Of a stretch of DNA of 64,000 nucleotides, positions 52,382 to 60,496 are shown one piece after another. This DNA is from JAQBQB01 sp963757185 (GTDB taxonomy: Bacteria > Gemmatimonadota > Gemmatimonadetes > Gemmatimonadales > Gemmatimonadaceae), in the NCBI GenBank assembly GCA_963757185.1, contig CAVWQI010000005.1, positions 478,547 to 542,546 of the forward strand, written 5' to 3'. A program made the position numbers and the translations under genes. The notes beneath the pieces are model-generated. The model was given only the letters and a program-made list of their open reading frames with translations. It was not told the DNA's origin and did no database searches. The stretch's first letter is position 1, and every line of letters starts with the position of its first letter.

Positions 52382-53905
52382 TTATCCGAGAACCTTGCTC
52401 CCCCCGGTGATGTCGTCCCGAACGCCTGCCGGACGCATCTCTGCGTCGATCACCCGCCCGAGCCGAACGATCACGTCGATCGTGGCCTTCACGTCGGCCG
52501 ACGTCGTCCTGAAGTTCACGATGCACGCCCGCAGAGCGAAGTTGCCGTCGATCACCGCGTTGGATAGGTACGCCGTACCTTCCGCTTGAACTCGGGCGAG
52601 TAGAGCGGTGTTCAGGTCGTTGAGGTAATCCTTCGCGCCCGCGGCGCTCCGATCGAGACCGGCCGGGATGTAACGAAATGTATTGATGCTCAACGACTGG
52701 GTGAGCGCCTCCAGCTCCGGCTCTCCGCTCGCCAGCCGATGCATCTCGCGCGATAGAGCGATGTCGTCGGCGATCATCCGCTCATATCCCTCGCGGCCCA
52801 CCTGCTGGATCGTCGTCCAGACCTTGAGGGCCCGGAAGCCGCGGGAGTTCTGCAGCCCCCACTCGTAGAAGTTCGTCGGCGGATCCTCGGTTTGGCCTCC
52901 GAACGTGTAGTAGGGAGGACGAAACGAGAACGCGTCGCGAAGCGCGCTCGGGCGCCGCACCAACGCGCAACCCGCCTCGAGCGGCGCGTACAACCATTTG
53001 TGCGGATCGACCGCGACGGAGTCGGCCAGCTCCAGCGCGCGCAGCTCGTCCGGAGCGTCGGGGAGCATCGCCGCCGGCGCGCCGTACGCGCCGTCTACGT
53101 GGAACCAGAGATCGTTTTCCTTCGCGATCGCCGACAGCTCGCGCAACGGATCGATAGCCCCCGTGCCGACCGACCCCGCAGTTCCGACGACGATGGCCGG
53201 ACGAAAACCATCGCGACGGTCCCGCGCGATCTGCTCGCGAAGGGCGTCAGTGCGCATGGCCAGTGCTCCGTCCACCGGAACCGGCCGCACCGCGTCGAGT
53301 CCCAACCCGCAAATGTCTGCCGTCTTCTCGAGCCACGTGTGCACTTCGGACGACGCGTACACGAGCATCCGCCCGCCGCTGTTCACGCCGTGCTTTCGCA
53401 GATCTGCCTGCGCCCGGTCTCGCGTCGCCGCGATGAAGCACACGAGGTTCGCGACGTTGCCGCCGCTCACCATGATGCCCCCCGAGTCGGTCGGGAAGCC
53501 GATCAGCTCCGCGACCCACCGAACCGTCTGTCGCTCGATCTCTGTCGCGACGGGAGAGAGCGCCCACGCGCCGCAGTTCGCGTTGAGCGACGCCGCGAGC
53601 ATGTCGGCCAGCGCGCCGATTGGAGACGCCGACGACGTGATGTAGCCGAAGAACCGCGGATGCCCGTTGAGCGTGGAGCCCGACAGAAGAACGTCGGCCG
53701 CGTGTTGGAGAACGTCGCCCGCCGGCGAACCCACACGCGGAACCGGCGCGTCGGCGCCAAGCCTCGCGCGAACCTCGGCCGGAGTCGTGTCGGGCGCGAC
53801 CGGTTGGTCGCCGATCGTCGCTAGAAAATCGGCGATGCGGTCGACCAGCGCCTTGCCGGCGACACGGAATTCGTCGGGAGAAAGATCAGCAATGGAATCA
53901 CGCAT
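52382..53905 (-). CDS. PLP-dependent group II amino-acid decarboxylase (aromatic-L-amino-acid/glutamate decarboxylase-like)
   Basis: A protein of 507 residues with a complete group II decarboxylase site: the ring-stacking His 189 in SSEVHTWLEK, Asp 271 in FHVDGAYG, and the Schiff-base Lys 303 in DPHKWLY. The N-terminal swapped helices of aromatic decarboxylases are present (DFLATI, then HPRFFGYITSSASPIG near 82-97). It should decarboxylate an aromatic L-amino acid, although some relatives are aldehyde synthases; the residue choice in the catalytic loop cannot be resolved by eye. It ends about 240 bp before the efflux operon, and the 52142-52381 gap holds no gene that I can support. Confidence 0.92.
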   Translation of the reverse strand: MRDSIADLSPDEFRVAGKALVDRIADFLATIGDQPVAPDTTPAEVRARLGADAPVPRVGSPAGDVLQHAADVLLSGSTLNGHPRFFGYITSSASPIGALADMLAASLNANCGAWALSPVATEIERQTVRWVAELIGFPTDSGGIMVSGGNVANLVCFIAATRDRAQADLRKHGVNSGGRMLVYASSEVHTWLEKTADICGLGLDAVRPVPVDGALAMRTDALREQIARDRRDGFRPAIVVGTAGSVGTGAIDPLRELSAIAKENDLWFHVDGAYGAPAAMLPDAPDELRALELADSVAVDPHKWLYAPLEAGCALVRRPSALRDAFSFRPPYYTFGGQTEDPPTNFYEWGLQNSRGFRALKVWTTIQQVGREGYERMIADDIALSREMHRLASGEPELEALTQSLSINTFRYIPAGLDRSAAGAKDYLNDLNTALLARVQAEGTAYLSNAVIDGNFALRACIVNFRTTSADVKATIDVIVRLGRVIDAEMRPAGVRDDITGGSKVLG

Positions 53906-53920
53906 AGGGCGAAAGGCTCG

Positions 53921-55345
53921 TCAGCTTTTCCCGCTCTTCAATACCGGCAACGCTACCCTGAATTCCGTCCGACCCGGCTGTGACTCGACTTCGATCGTCC
54001 CTTCATGCGACGTCACGATCCGCCGGCTGATGTCGAGGCCCAGCCCTGTCCCCTGCCCCATCGGCTTCGTCGTAAAGAACGGATCGAAGATGCTAGGTAG
54101 GACATCGGGGGGAATTCCCGATCCATTGTCGGCGATGCGTACCACGACGCGCGAATCTTCCGGCCGCGCGCTGACGGAGATCTCGCCTCCCTGAGCGGGG
54201 AGCGCGTCCAACGCGTTCTCGATCAGGTTCGACCACACCTGGTTCAACTCGCCGCCGTACGCGCCGACCGTCGGGAGGTCGCTCGGAATGTCGATGCGAA
54301 CCGACGCCGATTTCGATTTGGCCTTTGACGCGAGCACGGCGATCGTGTCGGAGATGCCCTGCGTGATGTTGGCCGGCTCGCGCACCGACGCCTTGTCCAT
54401 GTAGGTGAAGCGCTTGATCGCCCCCACGAGATCGTGAATTCGCGTCGCGGCGCGCTCGATGTCCTCGGCCAGCAGACGCGTCGTGACGCCGGCGGCCACC
54501 GACCGGAGCGCCGCGTCGAGCGACTCGTCCGATACGGCGTTGGCGAGATCGTCGAGGGCGAAAACGGGGACGCCGTTCTCGCTGAGGCTCTGGGCCGTGG
54601 CCGGATCGGCGCCGTGGGCCTCGAGCCACTCGACAACTTCTTCCTCGCGATCGGAGCGCTCGATCGCCGAAAAGATTCCTGTCGCACGCGGAAACGCGCC
54701 GCCGCTTCGCATTGTGTCGATCAGCCCGATCTCGCGGTCACCCAAATGCGCCGAGCCCAGCTCGCGCGCGGCGGCCTCCGCCTGCGCGAGCGTGTCGACG
54801 AGCGAACGCGCCGCGCGCGCGATGGCCGACGCCGGGTTGTTGAGCTCGTGCGCGAGTCCCGCCGACAGGCGCCCGAGCGCAGCCAGCTTGTCGATCTGCC
54901 AGTCGGTGGCCGAGAACTGGCGCGCGCGGTCGAGCATGATGTGGACGCAGATCTCAGTCACCACCGGACACTCGCGGGTCAGCTCGCGGAAGCAGTCGCG
55001 GTGAAGCACGAGACCGATGAGCGCGTGTTCCGTCTTCGAGACGCCGGGCGCGCGTTTCATTCTCGAGTACGGGAGCATGCCGGTCACGTCGCCCGCGTGC
55101 CATTCCATGAACTTCTTCTTCTCGCCCGAGCGCTCGACGAAGACCGCTCCATCGCCCTCGAAGATGATGATCATCTCCGTCGGAATCGTGGTCGGTTCTA
55201 CGAATACGTCGCCGACCGCGTAGTCCCGGAGCGTGCCGTGGTCGGCGAGCCACTCGAGCTCCGGCCGCGGCGCGCCGCCAAGGGTGCGATGCGCCAGCAG
55301 CAGCTCGATGATCTCGTCTCGGGTGGCCGGATGAGTTTTCGGCAT
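53921..55345 (-). CDS. Cyclic-nucleotide-binding-domain sensor histidine kinase (soluble)
   Basis: A cytoplasmic kinase of 474 residues. Residues 20-145 form a cNMP-binding (Crp-like) domain, with VGDVFVEPTTIPTEMIIIFEG and MEWHAGDVTGMLPYSR. The HisKA box GRLSAGLAHELNNPASAI carries His 166. The C-terminal HATPase domain has the N box (VWSNLIENALDAL), G1 (IADNGSGIPP), the F box (FDPFFTTK) and G2 (GTGLGLDISRRI). No transmembrane segment is seen. The start overlaps the stop of the receiver-reductase fusion (ATGA), which is surely its partner. Whether the domain binds cAMP, cGMP or nothing is open. Confidence 0.92.
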   Translation of the reverse strand: MPKTHPATRDEIIELLLAHRTLGGAPRPELEWLADHGTLRDYAVGDVFVEPTTIPTEMIIIFEGDGAVFVERSGEKKKFMEWHAGDVTGMLPYSRMKRAPGVSKTEHALIGLVLHRDCFRELTRECPVVTEICVHIMLDRARQFSATDWQIDKLAALGRLSAGLAHELNNPASAIARAARSLVDTLAQAEAAARELGSAHLGDREIGLIDTMRSGGAFPRATGIFSAIERSDREEEVVEWLEAHGADPATAQSLSENGVPVFALDDLANAVSDESLDAALRSVAAGVTTRLLAEDIERAATRIHDLVGAIKRFTYMDKASVREPANITQGISDTIAVLASKAKSKSASVRIDIPSDLPTVGAYGGELNQVWSNLIENALDALPAQGGEISVSARPEDSRVVVRIADNGSGIPPDVLPSIFDPFFTTKPMGQGTGLGLDISRRIVTSHEGTIEVESQPGRTEFRVALPVLKSGKS

Positions 55346-57006
55346 CACACCGTCTCCAGGTATTCGTGGACCATGCTCACCGTCGCCGACCCCTCCCCCA
55401 CCGCCGCCGCCACACGCTTCCCCGATCCTCGGCGCGCGTCGCCCGCGGCGAAAACGCCGGGCACGCTCGTCTCGAACAGAAAAGGATCTCGCGCGAGTGG
55501 CCATCCCGCCGGTGGACGCCCATCCACCATCAAATCTCGCCCGGTGAGAATGAACCCCTGCGCGTCGCGCTCGACGAGCCCGGTCACCATCTCCGTGCGC
55601 GGCGACGTGCCGATGAAGATGAAGAGCGCGTCGGCCGTCGCCTCACGCGATGTGCCCGCGGCGAGATCGGAAATGGTGATCCCCTCGAGCTTGCCCGTGC
55701 CGTGCACGCTTGTGATGACGGACCGCGTGAGCACCTCGACGTTTTTCGTGTCGGCGATGCGATCGATCAGATATTGCGACATGCTCGACGCGAGCGATTC
55801 GCCGCGCACGAGCATCGTGACTTGCCGCGCGTAGCGCGAGAAGAACATCGCGCCCTGCCCCGCCGAGTTCGCGCCGCCCACGACGAAGACATCACGGTCG
55901 CGATACGTCGCCGCTTCGGTCAGCGCGGCGCCGTAGAACACGCCCGTGCCGACGAGCCCTTCGATGCCGGGCACGTCGAGCCGGCGAACCTCCATCCCCG
56001 ACGAGATCAGCACTGCCTTGGCCTGCACCTCTGACCCGTCCGACAACTTCACGACGCGATACGGATCGCGGCGTTCGATCGACGCCACATCCTGCGCCGT
56101 CACCACCTCGGCGCCGAAGCGCTTTGCCTGCGTCGTGGCCCGCCGCGCGAGATCCGCCCCGCTCACGCCGCTCGGAAATCCGAGATAGTTCTCGATCTGC
56201 GAGCTCGTTCCCGCCTGCCCTCCGGTCGCGTAGCGCTCGATGAGAATCGTGCGCAGTCCCTCGGACGCCGCATACACGGCCGCCGCCAGCCCCGCCGGCC
56301 CGCCGCCGATCACGATGAAGTCATACTGTCCCGACTTCGCGTGCGTCTGCATGCCGAGTCGCTCGGCTACCTCGAGCGGCGTGGGCTGCACCATCGCGTT
56401 CCCGTCGGGGAACAGCACGACGGGAAGTTTCCGAAGGCCGTCCGGCATGGCTTCGACCATCGCGCGCGCCGCCGGATCGGCGTCGAGATCGACCCACTGA
56501 TACGGCACGCCGTTCCCCGAGAGGAAATCCTTGAGCGCATAGCTCGACGGCGACAGCGCCGTCCCCGCCACGCGCAGCCCGTCCTGCGGCGGCCGCACCT
56601 TCGCCCGCCAATCCGCCAGCAGATCGTCGAGCACCGGATACAACCGCTCGGTCGGCGGCTCCCACGGCTTGAGCAAATAGTGATCGAGCCCGATCCGGTT
56701 AATGGCGAGGATCGCGGTCTCGGTGTCTGCGTACGCCGTGAGCAAGACCTTCCGCGCGTCCGGGTACAACTTCTTCGCCTCGGCCAAAAACTGCGTCCCC
56801 GACATCTCCGGCATCCGCTCGTCGACGAGGAAGAGCGCGATGGGAGAGCCGCGCTGCTTGAGCTGGAGGGTCGTGTCGACCGCCTGGCGGCCGGAGCCGA
56901 CCTTGATCACCCGATAGTCCGCACGAAAATGCGCGCGCAGGTCGCGGTCGACGGCGTTGAGGACCTCGGGGTCGTCGTCGACGGCGAGGATGATCGGTTT
57001 CGGCAT
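55345..57006 (-). CDS. Receiver domain fused to a thioredoxin-reductase-like flavoprotein lacking the CxxC
   Basis: A protein of 553 residues in three parts. Residues 1-130 are a receiver with the acidic residues at 10-12, phosphorylated Asp 62 and Lys 113. Residues about 145-225 look like a glutaredoxin/thioredoxin-like domain (KLPVVLFPDG) without a CxxC. Residues 228-553 are a thioredoxin-reductase-type FAD/NAD(P)H protein (GGGPAG at 234-239, GGANSAGQGA near 377-386, AAGDARRGSGKRV near the end). The redox CxxC normally found before the NADPH site is replaced by GAALTEA (359-365). The true start is 57006; the frame continues upstream only through a minisatellite. It is the first gene of the pair with the kinase. 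Confidence 0.92.
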   Translation of the reverse strand: MPKPIILAVDDDPEVLNAVDRDLRAHFRADYRVIKVGSGRQAVDTTLQLKQRGSPIALFLVDERMPEMSGTQFLAEAKKLYPDARKVLLTAYADTETAILAINRIGLDHYLLKPWEPPTERLYPVLDDLLADWRAKVRPPQDGLRVAGTALSPSSYALKDFLSGNGVPYQWVDLDADPAARAMVEAMPDGLRKLPVVLFPDGNAMVQPTPLEVAERLGMQTHAKSGQYDFIVIGGGPAGLAAAVYAASEGLRTILIERYATGGQAGTSSQIENYLGFPSGVSGADLARRATTQAKRFGAEVVTAQDVASIERRDPYRVVKLSDGSEVQAKAVLISSGMEVRRLDVPGIEGLVGTGVFYGAALTEAATYRDRDVFVVGGANSAGQGAMFFSRYARQVTMLVRGESLASSMSQYLIDRIADTKNVEVLTRSVITSVHGTGKLEGITISDLAAGTSREATADALFIFIGTSPRTEMVTGLVERDAQGFILTGRDLMVDGRPPAGWPLARDPFLFETSVPGVFAAGDARRGSGKRVAAAVGEGSATVSMVHEYLETV

Positions 57007-57026
57007 GATTAAACATGGCGGGAAAA

Positions 57027-57269
57027 GGCGGGACTGCGAGACTGCCGTGCGGCGAGAACGGGCGAACGGCGAGACTGGCGAACGGCGAGACTGGCGAACG
57101 GCGAAACTGGCGAACGGCGAAACTGGCGAACGGCGAAACTGGCGAACGGCGAGAACTGGCGAACGGCGAGACTGGCGAACGGCGAAACTGGCGAACGGCG
57201 AAACGGGCGAACGGCGAAACGGGCGAACGGCGAAACGGGCGAACGGCGAGACTACCGAACTCCGAGACT
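57027..57269. repeat. 16-bp minisatellite array, left (plus orientation)
   Basis: Twelve well-matched tandem units of GGCGAACGGCGARACT or its GAAACG variant run from 57061 to 57253; one unit (57141-57157) is 17 bp with GAGAACT. Degenerate units extend the array to 57027 and 57269. It fills the leader of the receiver-reductase gene on one side and the leader of the four-helix-bundle gene on the other. Units are contiguous without spacers. An inverted array of the same unit lies at 57699-57859. Confidence 0.93.
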
Positions 57270-57348
57270 TCGCTGGGTCAGGGGGGGAATGGTCGCGACT
57301 GCAATGCGATGGTGGCACGCGACGCATTTGATGCGGGCATACTGGCCC

Positions 57349-57681
57349 ATGCCAAGAAGACCGCTACGCGTAATCGACGCGGCCGAAGCTTTCGCAGCCG
57401 ACGTGCACCGTTGCTTCCACGGGCCTGGTCGAGCGAAGTCCTACACGGACCAAGCAACTCGTGCTGCCGGGTCTGTATATGCGAACCTTAAGGAGGGCTT
57501 CGGCCGGGGACCGGGACCGGATCGAATGCGGTTCTACCGGTACGCTCGCTCCTCATGTGAGGAAGCGCTTGGTTGGATCAGGCTCTCGCATGAAATCGAC
57601 GAACTCGCGAAGGGCCAATTCCATCGCCTCATGAATCGTGGCGTGACAATCCTGAGAATGATCAGACGCCTGCGCTACTAG
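57349..57681 (+). CDS. S23-type four-helix-bundle protein, located between inverted minisatellite arrays
   Basis: A protein of 110 residues (start at 57349; an upstream start at 57289 would add a Trp/His-rich leader without family support). The signature of the 23S-rRNA-intervening-sequence protein family is clear: IDAAEAFAADVHRCF, then QATRAAGSVYANLKEGFGRG and RMRFYRYARSSCEEALG, and a last helix. A second family member is at 14416-14805, but the two are well diverged. The gene occupies the loop of a large potential hairpin formed by the left and right arrays. No rRNA is nearby. Function unknown; a nucleic-acid-binding scaffold like Avd is one possibility. Confidence 0.85.
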   Translation: MPRRPLRVIDAAEAFAADVHRCFHGPGRAKSYTDQATRAAGSVYANLKEGFGRGPGPDRMRFYRYARSSCEEALGWIRLSHEIDELAKGQFHRLMNRGVTILRMIRRLRY

Positions 57682-57698
57682 GAAGCTGGCGCCCTCGG

Positions 57699-57859
57699 CA
57701 GTTTCGCCGTTCGGCAGTTTCGCCTTTCGCCAGTTCTCGCCGTTCGCCAGTTTCGCCGTTCGCCGGTTTCGCCGTTCGCCAGTTTCGCCTTTCGCCAGTT
57801 TCGCCTTTCGCCAGTTTCGCCTTTCGCCAGTTTCGCCTTTCGCCAGTTTCGCCCCTAGG
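57699..57859. repeat. 16-bp minisatellite array, right (inverted orientation)
   Basis: Ten units of CAGTTTCGCCNTTCGC, the complement of the left-array unit, run without spacers from 57699 to 57859, including one 17-bp variant (57731-57747, CAGTTCTCGCCGTTCGC) that is the complement of the left array's own 17-bp variant. CTT in place of CGT is fixed in most right-hand units, so the arrays have drifted apart. The last unit contains the stop codon of the GT87-like gene (57855-57857), and related sequence continues into its last codons. Confidence 0.92.
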
Positions 57860-58973
57860 CCCTTTCGCCCTTTCTCCTACCCCCACCCGCAAGTAGCCAC
57901 CCCGTCCCACCAATCACCACAACCGCAAACGGATCAACCCCCAACGCATGCGAAGCCAACCACAACGGCGCAATCGCATACGCCAACACGATCCCCCGAG
58001 TCCGACCCGGCTCCTCACCGTTTGAGGCCACCCAGAACAAAGCCGGCAACGCAATCGCCGCATCGTACGGCCACGCGTGCGGACTCGTCGCGACTGCGAT
58101 CGCCCCCGTAAGACTCGCCGCCTCCACCACCCCAACCCCACGAACTCGCAGCCACACGAACGCCCCCACGAGCAACGCGACCCCAACCCCGAACGCCACG
58201 CCGGCCGAAACCCCCGCCAGCATCAGAACCCCCGGCACACTCACGGCTTTGTACCGGTTGTACGCGAAATCCGGCCCCACGTACTCAGCGAGCGATTGCA
58301 AATAAGCCCGCGGCCACATCCAGTCTCCCCCCGCCGCATACGCACTCACCACGTACCACACCGCCCCACAGGCAACAACCACCCCAACCGCTTTCCACTT
58401 TCTATATGCAAGAAGCAGCACCCCAAACGCCACCGCATAAGTAGGCTTATACGCAAGCGCCCCGACCGCGAGTCCAGCTCGAACCGCGTCATCCCGCGCC
58501 AGCCCCTCGATCGCGACCAGCGACAAAACCAGCGCGAGCGGACTGTTCTGCCCCGTAACGATCGCCGCCGTCACTGGCGCCCACCCGATCGTCATGTAAA
58601 TCGCCTGCGCCCGGTCGACCGAGTAAACGCGCGCCGCCAGCAACGCCGCGACGAGAGCCAACACGGCCATCACCACCGCGTTGAGCCCGAACCCCCACGG
58701 AATTGAAAGGTGCGCGGCAGGCGCCAACACCCACGCGAACCCCGGCATGTACGCGAACGCCGTGACCGGGATCTTGTGCGCCACTCCCCACGCCGCGTGC
58801 GCCGAGGGGTCGAGCAAAGCGCGCGTCCCCGCAGTCGCGCCGGCGACGTAGAAGTCGACCCAATCCCAGTAGTGCCCGACGCTGGAAACGAACCGCAGTT
58901 GCGACAGCCCGATCAGGGCGAGTCCGATTCCGTAGAGGCGGACTCGGTCTCTCCCGATCCGCAGATCGGTCAT
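57855..58973 (-). CDS. Polytopic membrane protein of the GT87/DUF2029 glycosyltransferase type
   Basis: A protein of 372 residues with about nine to ten transmembrane helices. The first loop has GHYWDWVDFYVAGATAG, with the acidic residues where mannosyltransferases of the GT-C/DUF2029 class have their catalytic Asp; VTGQNSPLALVLSLVAIEGLARD near the middle (GQN motif) is a hallmark of that class. It likely uses a polyprenyl-phosphate sugar. The start (58973) overlaps the TPR-gene stop (ATGA), so it belongs to the upstream operon. The last residues (RRKGERA) are encoded by sequence that resembles the minisatellite. Confidence 0.75.
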   Translation of the reverse strand: MTDLRIGRDRVRLYGIGLALIGLSQLRFVSSVGHYWDWVDFYVAGATAGTRALLDPSAHAAWGVAHKIPVTAFAYMPGFAWVLAPAAHLSIPWGFGLNAVVMAVLALVAALLAARVYSVDRAQAIYMTIGWAPVTAAIVTGQNSPLALVLSLVAIEGLARDDAVRAGLAVGALAYKPTYAVAFGVLLLAYRKWKAVGVVVACGAVWYVVSAYAAGGDWMWPRAYLQSLAEYVGPDFAYNRYKAVSVPGVLMLAGVSAGVAFGVGVALLVGAFVWLRVRGVGVVEAASLTGAIAVATSPHAWPYDAAIALPALFWVASNGEEPGRTRGIVLAYAIAPLWLASHALGVDPFAVVVIGGTGWLLAGGGRRKGERA

Positions 58974-60496
58974 TGCCCGGACGTAATGGCCCGGAATCGC
59001 TTGTCGTTGCGGATGCTGTCGAACGCGGGGTCGCGAAGCGACGCGAGCAGCCACGATCCGCGCGGCATCGCCAGCTCGAGAACGTCCAGTGCGCGGTTCG
59101 TCTGCCCTGCTGCGAGGAGGGCGCGGGCGATCGACGTTCCGTCCATCACTCCCACCGTGCCCGCCGATTTGACCTGCGTCCACTCGATGTTCAGCCGGTC
59201 GCGGGCGCGCGACGTGTCGCGGGCGATCAGGTCCACCATCGCGCCCGCGCTCTCGCCGAGGTGACTCGCGCCGAGCTGCGTCGCGGTCTCGGCGTCGGCC
59301 CACGCGAAGCGGAGATCGCCGTGACGCGCGCGCACGACGGCGCGCTGCGCCCACGCCGGCGCGAACAGCACGTCGCCGACGATCGCGGCGTTGAGCAGCG
59401 TGCAGGCGCTGGCGTCGCGGTGGTCGGCGACGGCGAGGCTGGCCAGTGCGGCGATCGGCTGAGCGCGCCCCGGCTCGAGGACGAGCGCGCGCTCGAGCAT
59501 CGAGCGGCCGGCGTCGCGGTCACCGGTGCGAATGAGCGCGAGCCCGTAGTCCTCGAACGCCGCCGGGTCGCGCGGGTCGGCCGCGATAGCGCGATCGTAC
59601 GCGCGTCGCCACAGGGCCGCCTGACGCCCTTGCGCCAGCCGCGACTGTGCTTCGGCGCGCCACGACGCGCTCGACGTCGAGTCGAGCGCGATCGCATGGC
59701 TGGCCGCGCTGCGCAGCTCGAAGAGAACGTCGGTCGCGAGCGTCGAACTCACACCGCGGTGAAGGACCTCGGCGTCGGCGAGCGCGAGCTCCGCGTAGGC
59801 CGGCGCGTACGACCGGGCGAGGCGCGTCGCTTGGCGGAAGTAGTCGGCGGCTTGGCCGAAATTCCATACGTCGCGCGCGCCCTGGCCGCGTACGTACAGG
59901 TCGTAGGCTTTCGAATTGACGTCCGGCACGCGGTCGAGCGCGCGCTGCTCCTGCGGTTTCAGCTTGCCGAGAATCTGCGACGCGACCTGCAACGACACGT
60001 TCTGCTCGACGAGCATCACGTGCGCCGAGTCGTGCGGCAGCGTGCGATACATCAGCGCGCGGCCTGTCACGCCGTTGTACAGCGTGAACCCCACGGTTCG
60101 GCCACGTATGCCTTCGCTCACGCGACCGGCCAGCACGTAGGTGGCGCCGAGGCTGTCGGCCATCGCGCGGGCGGTGAGCGAGTCCACGACGACGAGGCGC
60201 CGCTGCGCTCGGCGGCCGATCACGAGAATGCGCGGGATCGCGCTTCCGATACGCGTCGCGATCGCGTCGGCCATTCCGCCCGCCAACTCCCCGTCGGCGT
60301 CGGTCGAATCGGACGCGAAGATCGACACGGCGAGCGAACCAGGGATTCGCTGCGGAAGGTGCAGGAGCTCTGTCCCGTCGACGTGGCAGGGCTTGGGGAG
60401 CGGCGCGATGCGCTGCGCCTCGGCCGCGCCCGTAACGAGGGCGCCTGCGACGAGCGCCGCGGCGAGCACTACGCCGGCTTGCGCCCGGGACCGCAT
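58970..60496 (-). CDS. Secreted TPR protein with an N-terminal domain of the FlgO/TolB-like kind
   Basis: A protein of 508 residues. The signal peptide (about residues 1-28, ending in AEA) is followed by a domain with LAVSIFASDSTDADGELAGGMADAIATRI, LVIGRRAQRR and YVLAGRVSEGIRGRTVGFTLYN; this pattern is known from adenylate-cyclase-associated and kinase-associated proteins that precede TPRs. From residue 190 there are at least seven TPR-like units (for example AADYFRQATRLARSYAPAYAELALADAEV). Such proteins are scaffolds. The start overlaps the pseudokinase stop (ATGA) and the stop overlaps the GT87 start. Confidence 0.8.
   Translation of the reverse strand: MRSRAQAGVVLAAALVAGALVTGAAEAQRIAPLPKPCHVDGTELLHLPQRIPGSLAVSIFASDSTDADGELAGGMADAIATRIGSAIPRILVIGRRAQRRLVVVDSLTARAMADSLGATYVLAGRVSEGIRGRTVGFTLYNGVTGRALMYRTLPHDSAHVMLVEQNVSLQVASQILGKLKPQEQRALDRVPDVNSKAYDLYVRGQGARDVWNFGQAADYFRQATRLARSYAPAYAELALADAEVLHRGVSSTLATDVLFELRSAASHAIALDSTSSASWRAEAQSRLAQGRQAALWRRAYDRAIAADPRDPAAFEDYGLALIRTGDRDAGRSMLERALVLEPGRAQPIAALASLAVADHRDASACTLLNAAIVGDVLFAPAWAQRAVVRARHGDLRFAWADAETATQLGASHLGESAGAMVDLIARDTSRARDRLNIEWTQVKSAGTVGVMDGTSIARALLAAGQTNRALDVLELAMPRGSWLLASLRDPAFDSIRNDKRFRAITSGQ

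Noticed and set aside
56957..57331. Repetitive peptide frames (GERRNWRTAK-type) across the left array, and the Arg/Ser-rich N-terminal extension of the reductase gene
   Set aside because: They are the minisatellite read as protein; the reductase start at 57006 begins the receiver domain exactly.
57027..57859. The 16-bp arrays as a CRISPR locus
   Set aside because: Units are contiguous with no unique spacers, and no cas gene is nearby.
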